From positions 1 to 47,789 of the forward strand of contig JAEUMK010000087.1 in the NCBI GenBank assembly GCA_016792565.1: DNA of 47,789 bases, given 5' to 3'. The translations under genes and the position numbers were made by a program. Each line of letters opens with the position of its first letter. The stretch's first letter is position 1. Of the stretch, positions 26,733-33,853 are shown one piece after another. The DNA comes from Alphaproteobacteria bacterium. Lineage in GTDB: Bacteria; Pseudomonadota; Alphaproteobacteria; Micropepsales; Micropepsaceae. The notes under the pieces are model-generated. The model made no database searches. It was not told the DNA's origin and worked only from the letters and a program-made list of their open reading frames with translations.

Positions 26733-27866
26733 TCAGAGCCGGGCCTTGATCCAGGCGTCCATCACGTCGATCGCGCGATCGCGGATCGCGCGGGAATCCT
26801 CGAAATAATGCTGCCCCGGGATCAGCTCCAGCGTCTTGTCCGTCGATCCGATGAAGGCGTGGATCAGCCTCGCATCGCTGGGAAAGACGCCGGTATCGGC
26901 TGTGCCCTGAAGGACCAGCGCGGGCAGGTCGAACTTCTCCAGATGCGGCTTGCCCTGGCACTTGGAGGTCTCAAGGCTCCACATCGACAGCCAGGTCTTC
27001 AGCGTATTGGCGCGGCCGATCGAGGGGTATCTGTTCGCCTCGGCGGGGTGGCCGCGATAGCACAGCGGCGTGATGCGGTCGGACGGGTCGATCGTCCCGT
27101 CCATGCAGCGCAGGTCGCCCCATACGCGGAACAGCGGGAAGATGCGGTCGGGCACGCCGGCGTCGTTCAGCCGCTTCAGCTCCGCCTTCGCCCAGTCGGT
27201 GATGCGCTGGTTGCGGGCGCGCTGCGCGGCGCGATAGCGGGCGATGAAGGCGGCCGAGTAGGGCGGGCCGTTCTCGGGGTTGAACGGGTTCAGCGTCTCG
27301 TCCGTCGCGGCCGGGTCGGTCTCGTCGACGACCGAGGCGTCCATCCAGTCGGTCAGCACTTCGGGCCGTCCCTGATGGGCGTTCAGCGAGATGTAGAGAT
27401 CGCCCTTGACGAGGCTCTCCAGCGCGGCCCGGCCGGCGCCCTTCAGGGTCTCGTGCAGCGTCGGCTTGATGGCTTCGGCCTGATAGGCGCCCATCAGCGA
27501 GCCGCCGCCCGAGTTGCCCAGCACGACGATCGTCTCGGCGCCTGCGGCCTCGCGCAGCCATCGCGTGCCGACGCCGATGTCGATCAGCGCGTGCTCCAGC
27601 AGGAACTGGTCCTCGGCGCCGCGATAGCGCGTGTTCCAGCCGAGGAAGCCGTAACCGCGCGCCGCAAAGTAGGGCGCGGCATAGTGCTCGGCGAAGTCGA
27701 CATTGTAGTGGGTGGCGATGACCGCGACCTTCGGGCGCGGCTGGCCTCGGGGCGTCCAGTAGAGCCCCTGGCAGGGATGGCCGCCCGCGCCGACGCGCAC
27801 CGCCGTCGCCGACGGCAGGCCGATGAAGGTCCGTTCCACCTTGGCCAGAAGATCGCTCTCGTCCAT
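26733..27866 (-). CDS. Alpha/beta hydrolase (copy 1 of two paralogues)
   Basis: A 377-aa hydrolase with nucleophile elbow GNSGGG (S119), an acid in GTADTGVFPSD and a His in PGQHYFED. It shares long stretches with the gene at 39854-41002: NTRYRG before the elbow, YQAEA after it, the helical insert FIARYRAAQRARNQRITDWAKAEL, and the cap with DPSDR. The insert and cap make these hydrolases larger than usual. The family is annotated only as alpha/beta hydrolase; an ester or ring-cleavage product is a likely substrate. It follows the FMN reductase gene by 36 bp on the same strand. Confidence 0.88.
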   Translation of the reverse strand: MDESDLLAKVERTFIGLPSATAVRVGAGGHPCQGLYWTPRGQPRPKVAVIATHYNVDFAEHYAAPYFAARGYGFLGWNTRYRGAEDQFLLEHALIDIGVGTRWLREAAGAETIVVLGNSGGGSLMGAYQAEAIKPTLHETLKGAGRAALESLVKGDLYISLNAHQGRPEVLTDWMDASVVDETDPAATDETLNPFNPENGPPYSAAFIARYRAAQRARNQRITDWAKAELKRLNDAGVPDRIFPLFRVWGDLRCMDGTIDPSDRITPLCYRGHPAEANRYPSIGRANTLKTWLSMWSLETSKCQGKPHLEKFDLPALVLQGTADTGVFPSDARLIHAFIGSTDKTLELIPGQHYFEDSRAIRDRAIDVMDAWIKARL

Positions 27867-27902
27867 CCCGGATTCCCCTTGGATCTTGTACGTGACTGGA
27901 GT

Positions 27903-28481
27903 TCAGGGCTTCAGCGCCGCCGCCACCTGTGCCGTGCGCCTCACCAGGCCGTTCAGCAGCTGGCGCGGCAACTCTTCCTTCAGCGCCGCCCCCTCGAAGG
28001 CGAGATGCGCGGCCGGCACCGCGACCTGCTCGGTCACCACCAGCGTCTGGATGGTCGACAGGATTTGGCGCAGATGGGCGAGAGCCCGCAAGCCGCCGAA
28101 GGGGCTCGGCGAGGCCGACATCAGGCCTGCGACCTTTCCCCGAAAGGCGGTCAGCGCGACGAGCGATTCGTCGCCGGTCGGCCGCGAGGCCCAGTCGATG
28201 GCGTTCTTCAGCACGGCCGGGATCGAACCGTTGTGTTCCGGCGTCGCGATCAGGAAGCCGTCATGGGCGGCCAGCTCGGCCTTCAGCGCCAACGCCGCTT
28301 CAGGAAAGGCGCTGCGTTCCAGCGCATCGCTGTAAAGGGGCAAGTCGTACCGGGCAAGGCTGAGCGGCGTCACGTGGATGCCGCCTGCGGCGCCGGCCGA
28401 GGCCGCCAGATCGGCGAGGCGCTGGTTGTAGGAACCCTCGCGCGTGCTTCCCGCCAGCGCCAGCAATCTGACCGAACTCAT
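27903..28481 (-). CDS. NAD(P)H-dependent FMN reductase
   Basis: A 192-aa flavodoxin-like protein. LALAGSTREGSYNQRLADLA is the FMN phosphate loop, and ATPEHNGSIPAVLKNAIDWASRP is the signature of the ChrR/YieF/azoreductase group. Such enzymes reduce FMN, quinones, azo compounds or chromate, or feed reduced flavin to a monooxygenase. It is divergent from the VOC gene at 28609. The intergenic region holds TTAGGGTTCTAT and a second shared motif, so it probably belongs to the MarR-controlled island. Confidence 0.92.
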   Translation of the reverse strand: MSSVRLLALAGSTREGSYNQRLADLAASAGAAGGIHVTPLSLARYDLPLYSDALERSAFPEAALALKAELAAHDGFLIATPEHNGSIPAVLKNAIDWASRPTGDESLVALTAFRGKVAGLMSASPSPFGGLRALAHLRQILSTIQTLVVTEQVAVPAAHLAFEGAALKEELPRQLLNGLVRRTAQVAAALKP

Positions 28482-28508
28482 GTCCCCGCCCCCGCCGCGC
28501 CCGTTTCG

Positions 28509-28520
28509 TTAGGGTTCTAT
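28509..28520 (-). promoter_or_regulatory. Operator-like motif TAGNGTTCTA, site A
   Basis: TTAGGGTTCTAT lies 28 bp before the FMN reductase start. Related 12-mers occur at 29796 (reverse) and 34984. On the minus strand it overlaps a TATAGA hexamer that may be the -10 of the reductase gene, so a bound protein would repress. Confidence 0.55.
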
Positions 28521-28556
28521 ACAATCGGCTTGCATTCAAGGCCATTTTGCCTGACC

Positions 28557-28574
28557 GTCAACTAGATTAACATA
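28557..28574 (+). promoter_or_regulatory. Shared 18-bp motif, VOC copy
   Basis: GTCAACTAGATTAACATA lies 35 bp upstream of the VOC start. It matches the motif at 35089-35106 before the GST gene at 15 of 18 positions, giving GTCAANTAGATTNACANA. It sits in the spacer of a weak promoter (TTGCCT, then CATAGT after 18 bp). Confidence 0.6.
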
Positions 28575-28608
28575 GTGGCGCCGCAGAGCCGCAGCCCAGG
28601 AGGAGACC

Positions 28609-29178
28609 ATGCCGAAGCCCGTCAACCGCGAGTTCCAGATGCGCGGCATCAACCATCTCGCCCTGGTCTGCAAAGACATGGCCCGTACGGTCGAATTCTA
28701 CTCGGGCGTGCTCGGCATGCCGTTGGTCAAGACGCTGGATCTTCCCGGCGGGCGCGGCCAGCACTTCTTCTTCGATGTCGGCAACGGCGATTGCATCGCC
28801 TTCTTCTGGTTTGCGGACGGGCCCCAGGCCGCGCCGGGCGTCGCCGCGCCGGCGGCGCTGCCGGGGCGGGGCAATTTCGCGACCGCCCACGGCTCGATGA
28901 ACCACGTGGCCATCAATGTCGATGCCGACAAGTTCGACGAATACTACGAGAAGCTGAAGGCCCGCGGCGTCGACGTCACCATGGTGATGAACCACGACAA
29001 CTCTCCGACCCAGGTCAGCGCGACCGTGACCGACGACGTCTATGTGCGCTCGGTCTATTTCTTCGATCCGGACGGTGTGTGCCTGGAGTTCGCGGCGTGG
29101 ACCCGGGCGCTTGACGAGAGCGACGTCAACGTCGCGCCGGTCAATGCCGAAGGCAAGAAGGTGGCCGTCCCGGCCTGA
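28609..29178 (+). CDS. VOC-fold metalloprotein (glyoxalase/extradiol dioxygenase-like), copy 1
   Basis: A 189-aa vicinal-oxygen-chelate protein. The metal ligands of the fold are visible: His in MRGINHLALVCKD, His in GSMNHVAINV and Glu in GVCLEFAAW. The fold serves dioxygenases, isomerases and glyoxalases, so the reaction is open, but partnership with hydrolases and a MarR regulator suggests catabolism. CAGGAGGAGA is an excellent ribosome site. A second VOC protein is at 39270. The gene converges with the MarR gene, with 3 bp between stops. Confidence 0.88.
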   Translation: MPKPVNREFQMRGINHLALVCKDMARTVEFYSGVLGMPLVKTLDLPGGRGQHFFFDVGNGDCIAFFWFADGPQAAPGVAAPAALPGRGNFATAHGSMNHVAINVDADKFDEYYEKLKARGVDVTMVMNHDNSPTQVSATVTDDVYVRSVYFFDPDGVCLEFAAWTRALDESDVNVAPVNAEGKKVAVPA

Positions 29179-29181
29179 GTC

Positions 29182-29676
29182 CTAGACGCTGCTGTCGCTG
29201 GCGAGCTTGGCCTCGGGGATATCCTCGGCGAGGTTCGCGCCGACCTTTGCGAGAAGCCTGCGCAGCTTCTCGATGTCGCGCTCGGTCATTCCCTTCGTGG
29301 CGATCCGGTTCACTTCGGCGACGGCGGGCATCAGCTTCTTCTCCAGACGTTTGGCCAGCGGCGTCAGGAAGACATGGATGCGGCGGCGGTCCTCGGTGCT
29401 CTGCTCGCGGCGCACGAAGCCGCTTTTCTCCAGACTTTTCAGGGCGATCACCGTGGTCGGCTCGCGCATCCCGACGCGGCGGCTCAGTTCGCGCTGGGTG
29501 ATGCCGTCTTCCTGCCACAGCACGCGCAGGAACCGCCACTGGCCGCTGGAAACGCCATGCGGCTGGGTGCGTTGTTCGAGTGCGCGGGAAAACGACCGGA
29601 AAGCGATTCGCGTCAGATACCCAAGGCTGTTGGAGGAGTTGGCGTAGAACTTCGCATCGTCGCGCGGATCGCTCAT
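29182..29676 (-). CDS. MarR family transcriptional regulator, island regulator candidate
   Basis: A 164-aa winged-helix repressor: QWRFLRVLWQEDGITQRELSRRVGMREPTTVIALKSLEKSGFVRR is the HTH with the wing EDRRRIHVFLTPLAKRL. I start at the ATG at 29676 (MSDPRDDAK); an upstream ATG at 29709 is possible. It is transcribed away from the MetE-like gene, and the 150-bp region between contains the motif TAGNGTTCTA (site B). It is the best candidate to bind this motif at sites A, B and C and so to control the island. MarR proteins respond to phenolic ligands, which fits a catabolic island; both are inferences. Confidence 0.9.
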   Translation of the reverse strand: MSDPRDDAKFYANSSNSLGYLTRIAFRSFSRALEQRTQPHGVSSGQWRFLRVLWQEDGITQRELSRRVGMREPTTVIALKSLEKSGFVRREQSTEDRRRIHVFLTPLAKRLEKKLMPAVAEVNRIATKGMTERDIEKLRRLLAKVGANLAEDIPEAKLASDSSV

Positions 29677-29760
29677 GCCTGTCACCCGAATCGCCGCGCG
29701 CGGCGGCACGGAACGCGGCGGACGATGGCGAGCGGTGCAGGCGACGTCAACCGGCCCTGA

Positions 29761-29788
29761 TTGACAGCCAAGCGGGCTTCTCTATAGC
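29761..29788 (+). promoter_or_regulatory. Promoter of the MetE-like gene
   Basis: TTGACA (29761-29766), 16-bp spacer, TATAGC (29783-29788). Transcription would start near 29795, directly before operator-like site B, so a protein bound there would block initiation. Confidence 0.6.
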
Positions 29789-29795
29789 TCAACAA

Positions 29796-29807
29796 ATAGA
29801 ACACTAA
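29796..29807 (-). promoter_or_regulatory. Operator-like motif TAGNGTTCTA, site B
   Basis: On the minus strand this reads TTAGTGTTCTAT, differing from site A at one base. It lies at about +1 to +13 of the predicted MetE-like transcript and 120 bp upstream of the MarR start. Confidence 0.55.
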
Positions 29808-29827
29808 GCAATAGGGCGCGCCGCTCG

Positions 29828-30883
29828 ATGAAAAGCCTGCCAGGGTTAAAGCTGCTGCCGACGGCCATTGTCGGCAGCTATCCCCAGCCCGACTGGCTGA
29901 TCGACCGCGAGAAGCTGAAGGGCCGTCTGCCGCCCCGCGTGCGGGCGCGCGAACTGTGGCGCATCGCGGCGCCCTGGCTCGCCGACGCCCAGGAGGCTGC
30001 GACGCTGGTTGCGATCTCCGACCAGAGCCTGGCGGGCATCGACATCGTCGGCGATGGCGAGATGCGCCGGGAGTCCTACTCCAATGCGCTCGCGACGGCG
30101 CTTGCCGGCATCGACATCGATAACCCCGGCACCGCCATCGACCGAACGGGCAAGCCGAATCCCGTGCCGCGGGTCGCCGGGCGGATCAGCCGCCTCTCCT
30201 CGATCGAGGGCGGCAACGCCGCCTTCCTCAGGCGCCGGGCCTGCGGCTGCGTGAAGATTACGCTGCCCGGACCCTTCACGATGACCCAGCAGGCTCAGAA
30301 CGACTTCTATCCGGACGACGAGGCCCTTGCCCTCGACTATGCGACGGCGGTCAACGCCGAACTGAAGGACCTCTTCGCCAGCGGAGTCGATATCGTGCAG
30401 CTGGACGAGCCCTATCTCCAGGCGCGGGCTGACAAGGCGCGGGCCTATGCGCTCAAGGCCATCGACCGGGCCGTCGACGGCGTCGGCGGCCTGACGGCGC
30501 TTCACATCTGTTTCGGCTATGCCCATGTGCATCAGGGCGCTTCGAAGCCCTCGGGCTACGATTTTCTCGGTGAGCTGAACGAATCAAAGATCGACATCGT
30601 CTCCCTGGAGGCCGCCCAGCCTGGCCTCGATCCGCGCGTGCTGCGCGAATTGCCCGACAAGCGCATCATGTATGGGGTCATCGACCTCAACGATCCGGCG
30701 ATCGAGACGGCGGAAATCGTGGCGCGGCGGATCCGAGCGGCACTGGAGCATACGACGCCGGAACAGCTGATCGTCGCACCCGATTGCGGGATGAAGTATC
30801 TCTCGCGCGAGACCGCCTTCGGCAAGTTGAAGGCGATGGCCGACGGCGCCGCCATTGTCCGCCGCGAACTCGGTGCGGACTGA
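29828..30883 (+). CDS. Core MetE-like zinc methyltransferase (MetE C-terminal/UROD fold)
   Basis: A 351-aa TIM-barrel protein equal to the C-terminal half of cobalamin-independent methionine synthase. All four zinc-site positions are present: H226 and C228 (HICFGYAH), E261 (VSLEAAQP) and C320 (APDCGMKYL). The N-terminal MetE domain is absent. Relatives include core methionine synthases, catabolic demethylases and the coenzyme M epoxide transferase, which share the thiol-activating zinc. In this MarR-controlled island a catabolic thiol alkylation or demethylation is at least as likely as methionine synthesis. No ribosome site precedes the ATG. It converges with the four-gene operon (20 bp between stops). 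Confidence 0.88.
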   Translation: MKSLPGLKLLPTAIVGSYPQPDWLIDREKLKGRLPPRVRARELWRIAAPWLADAQEAATLVAISDQSLAGIDIVGDGEMRRESYSNALATALAGIDIDNPGTAIDRTGKPNPVPRVAGRISRLSSIEGGNAAFLRRRACGCVKITLPGPFTMTQQAQNDFYPDDEALALDYATAVNAELKDLFASGVDIVQLDEPYLQARADKARAYALKAIDRAVDGVGGLTALHICFGYAHVHQGASKPSGYDFLGELNESKIDIVSLEAAQPGLDPRVLRELPDKRIMYGVIDLNDPAIETAEIVARRIRAALEHTTPEQLIVAPDCGMKYLSRETAFGKLKAMADGAAIVRRELGAD

Positions 30884-30902
30884 AGGGCAGGTATTGAACC
30901 GC

Positions 30903-31604
30903 TCAGCGCGCCAGCCAGTCCCCGAGAATGCGCTTTGCCTCATGCGGCCGCTCCAGCATGACGAGATGACCGCACGCTTCGACCTGTTCCAGCCGCGCAC
31001 CGGGGATGGCCGCCAGCATCTCGCGTTGGTGCGCCTCGGTGGCGATGGCGTCCTCGCGGCCCCGTACGAGAAGGGTGGGGCAGCGTATTGCCGCCAGCGA
31101 GGCGCGGCTGTCGATTCGCGACATGATCGCCCGCTGCTGGCGCAGGAAGGTCTCGGCGCCGGTCTCCAGCGCCATGCGCCGCACGATGGCCAGAAGATGC
31201 GGGTCATGGCGGCGGTCGGGATGCAGCAGGATGGGTACCCGCTCCTCCACGACGCCCGCGAAGTCGCCCGCCTCCACGAGGCGGATATAGCCCTGCCGCC
31301 GCTCGGTCTGCGCCGGCCCGTCGTTCGGCGCCAGGGTCGAGATGAGCGTGAGACTGCGCACGCGCTCCGGCGCGCGGCGCATGACCTCGAAGGCGGTAAA
31401 TCCCCCCATCGCATGGGCGACGAGATCGAAGCGTTCCGGTGCCTCAGCCAGCAGGCGGGCCGCCATCCCGGCGATCGTGTCGTCCCTCGTATGGTCGGCA
31501 TGAAGGACGTCGTAGCGGTCGCCAAGCGCGGCGGCGACGGGCGACCAGACCTCTGCGGTGAGCAACTGGCCTGAGGCAAGGACGACGGACGGCTTGAGGG
31601 CCAT
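30903..31604 (-). CDS. Alpha/beta-hydrolase-fold protein lacking the nucleophilic serine
   Basis: A 233-aa protein of the MhpC/lactonase type: ASGQLLTAEVWSPVAAAL at the oxyanion strand, the acid in RGREDAIA and the His in ACGHLVMLERPHEA. The nucleophile elbow reads VAHAMGGF where active enzymes read GHSMGG: Ala65 (codon 31412-31410, GCG) stands where Ser is needed. Everything else of the triad is intact, so it may be inactive, a binding or scaffold protein, or use another mechanism. It starts 3 bp after the stop of the dehydrogenase gene and ends the four-gene operon. Confidence 0.85.
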   Translation of the reverse strand: MALKPSVVLASGQLLTAEVWSPVAAALGDRYDVLHADHTRDDTIAGMAARLLAEAPERFDLVAHAMGGFTAFEVMRRAPERVRSLTLISTLAPNDGPAQTERRQGYIRLVEAGDFAGVVEERVPILLHPDRRHDPHLLAIVRRMALETGAETFLRQQRAIMSRIDSRASLAAIRCPTLLVRGREDAIATEAHQREMLAAIPGARLEQVEACGHLVMLERPHEAKRILGDWLAR

Positions 31605-31607
31605 GGG

Positions 31608-32546
31608 CTAGACCACACGGTGCAGCAGTGGCTCTCCGGCACCGAGCCGGCGGCAATTCTCCACCGCCACGTCCATCGAGCGGGCAAGAGTCTCGGGCGT
31701 CAGCCAGGCCAGATGCGGCATGACGACGACGCTCGGCAGCGTCAGCAACTCGTTTGCCGGCTCGACGGGCTCGCGCGCGAAGACGTCAAGCCCTGCGCCC
31801 GACAGGCGGCCCGCGCGCAGCGCCGCGACCAGCGCCGCCTCGTCGATCAGCTCGCCGCGCGCGGTGTTGACGACGATCGCACCCGGCTTCATGCGCGCGA
31901 TCGCCGCCGCATCGAAGATGCCCCGCGTCGCTTCGGTCAACGGTGCGTGCAGCGAGACGATATCGGCCTCGGCCAGCAGCGCCTCGAATGTCCGGAAGGC
32001 GGCCTCGCGGCCGGCCCTGGGCGTCCGGGCGGTGTAGATGACGCGCGCGCCCAGCGCCTCCAGCGCCGGAGCGAGGCGCGAGGCCGACGCGCCGAATCCG
32101 AAGAAGCCGACCGTCCGCCCGGCGATCTCGCCGACCCGGTCGAGCACGTCCGGATCGGGCCGCCATCCGTTGCCCGCCCGGGTCTGCGGATCGAACACCG
32201 CGACCCGGCGCAGCACCGCCAGCATCAGAGTCAGCGCCATCTCGGCGACCGCCTGACTGTTGGTGCCAGGCATATTGCAGACCGCGATGCGCCGCCGCCG
32301 CGCTGCCTCCAGATCGATCGTGTTCACGCCCACGCCGATCTTCTGGACGAGGCCGAGCCTTGGGGCGGCTTCCATCATCGACTCGGTCACGGGCTTGAGG
32401 ACATGAAGCAGCACATCGGCATCCGCGATCTCTCGCGCGAACCCGGTCTCGTCGCTCTCATCGACGACGGCGATCCTGGCGCCCCGGATAGCCGAAAGGG
32501 CGGCGCGGAAGCCGGGGCTTGCCCGATAGTGCAGAACGGCCTTCAC
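31608..32546 (-). CDS. D-2-hydroxyacid dehydrogenase
   Basis: A 312-aa NAD(P)-dependent dehydrogenase of the glycerate/hydroxypyruvate reductase family. The catalytic set is seen as Arg in VVNTARGELIDE, Glu in FAREPVEPANE and His in MPHLAWLTPET. The dinucleotide loop is unusual (GFFGFGASAS rather than GxGxxG), and the His motif reads PHLAWLT rather than PHIGSAT, so it is not a standard member. It starts at a GTG forming a GTGA overlap with the enolase-like gene. It should interconvert a 2-oxo acid and a D-2-hydroxy acid within the operon's pathway. Confidence 0.9.
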   Translation of the reverse strand: MKAVLHYRASPGFRAALSAIRGARIAVVDESDETGFAREIADADVLLHVLKPVTESMMEAAPRLGLVQKIGVGVNTIDLEAARRRRIAVCNMPGTNSQAVAEMALTLMLAVLRRVAVFDPQTRAGNGWRPDPDVLDRVGEIAGRTVGFFGFGASASRLAPALEALGARVIYTARTPRAGREAAFRTFEALLAEADIVSLHAPLTEATRGIFDAAAIARMKPGAIVVNTARGELIDEAALVAALRAGRLSGAGLDVFAREPVEPANELLTLPSVVVMPHLAWLTPETLARSMDVAVENCRRLGAGEPLLHRVV

Positions 32547-33853
32547 GGTCCCTCGCTCCGGATGCGGGCGGCGACGGACGCAGGCAATGCATCGGCGCCG
32601 GCGAAATGCGCCCGCTCGCCCATCGCTTCCTCGATGCGCAGCAATTCGTTCCATTTCGCCATGCGCTCGGAGCGTGCAAACGAGCCGACCTTCAGTTGCC
32701 CGGCGTCCCACCCGGTCGCAAGATGGGCGATGGTCAGATCCTCGCTCTCGCCCGAGCGAGCCGACACGATCGCCGCCCAGCCAAGGTCCTGCGCCGCGTC
32801 CAGCGCTCCCTTCGCCTCGCTCACCGTGCCGGCCTGGTTCACCTTGATCAGAGCTGCATTGCACGCGCCCGCCGCCGCGATGCGCCTGATGCGCCCGGCA
32901 CTGGTCACCAGGATGTCGTCGCCGATCATCTGCACGCGCCGCCCCAGACGCCGCGTTGCATCGGCCATCCCGGTCAGATCGTCCTGCGATACCGGATCTT
33001 CGATCGAGGCGATGGCATAGCGCTCAGACCAGCCGACGACCCGCTCCACCATGGCGGCGGAATCCAGCGCCGCCTTGTCCAGCGGCAGGCGGTAGGCCGA
33101 GCCGTCGAAAAGTTCGTTGGCGGCGACATCCAGAGAGATCCACACCTCGCGGCCGGGCCGGTATCCCGCCCGCTCGATCGCCTCTGTCAGGGCGACCAGC
33201 GCCTCCTCGTTGGAGTCGAAGCTCGGCCACCAGCCGCCTTCGTCGGCGGTACCGGCGAGTCGGCCGCGTCCGGCCATCATCTCGCCTGCGGCGCGATAGA
33301 CGTCGGCGGTGATCTCCAGTGCCCGCCGAACCGAACCGGCGTGGGGGGCCATCACCATGAAGTCCTGTATATCGGTGCGCCGCCCGGCATGGGCGCCTCC
33401 CCCGAATATCTGGATCTCGGGCAGCGGCAGGCGGACATCGCGGCCGCCCGCGAGATGGCGCCACAGCGGTTCGCCCGCAGCAGCTGCCGCTGCATGCAGC
33501 ACGGCCATTGAGGTCGCCACCGTCGCATTGGCGCCCAGCCTCGCTTTGTTCGCGGTGCCGTCCGCCGTGACGATGGCAGTATCGACACCTGCCTGGTCTG
33601 CCGCATCGCGACCTTCCAGAGCCCGCGCCAGCGCGCCATTCACGGCGGCGACCGCGCCTTCGACCCCCATGCCGCCAAAGCGCGGCCCGCCGTCGCGCAG
33701 ATCGACAGCTTCGTGCGCGCCGCGCGAGGCGCCTGCAGGGGCGATGGCGCGGCCCGTTGCGCCGCCCGCCAGCCTCACCTCCGCCTCGACCGTCGGTCGG
33801 CCGCGCGAGTCCCATATCTGCCGCGCTTTCAGGGAAACAATGCTCGTTTTCAT
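32543..33853 (-). CDS. Enolase paralogue with altered phosphate-loop His
   Basis: A 436-aa protein alignable end to end with enolase. Conserved catalytic residues: H155 (GGGAHAGRR), E205 (ADEGGWW), D242, E285 and D312 (metal ligands in SLDVAA, SIEDP, GDDILVT), K337 (LIKVNQ) and K388 (KVGSFARSERMAKWNEL). The motif that reads SHRSGETED in enolases is SARSGESED here, so His becomes Ala365 (codon 32761-32759). HADNNVDIQEF is HAGRRTDIQDF. Such changes near the substrate suggest a related but different substrate from 2-phosphoglycerate. Its ATG overlaps the kinase stop (ATGA) and its stop overlaps the dehydrogenase GTG. It is unlikely to be the glycolytic enzyme. Confidence 0.88.
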   Translation of the reverse strand: MKTSIVSLKARQIWDSRGRPTVEAEVRLAGGATGRAIAPAGASRGAHEAVDLRDGGPRFGGMGVEGAVAAVNGALARALEGRDAADQAGVDTAIVTADGTANKARLGANATVATSMAVLHAAAAAAGEPLWRHLAGGRDVRLPLPEIQIFGGGAHAGRRTDIQDFMVMAPHAGSVRRALEITADVYRAAGEMMAGRGRLAGTADEGGWWPSFDSNEEALVALTEAIERAGYRPGREVWISLDVAANELFDGSAYRLPLDKAALDSAAMVERVVGWSERYAIASIEDPVSQDDLTGMADATRRLGRRVQMIGDDILVTSAGRIRRIAAAGACNAALIKVNQAGTVSEAKGALDAAQDLGWAAIVSARSGESEDLTIAHLATGWDAGQLKVGSFARSERMAKWNELLRIEEAMGERAHFAGADALPASVAARIRSEGP

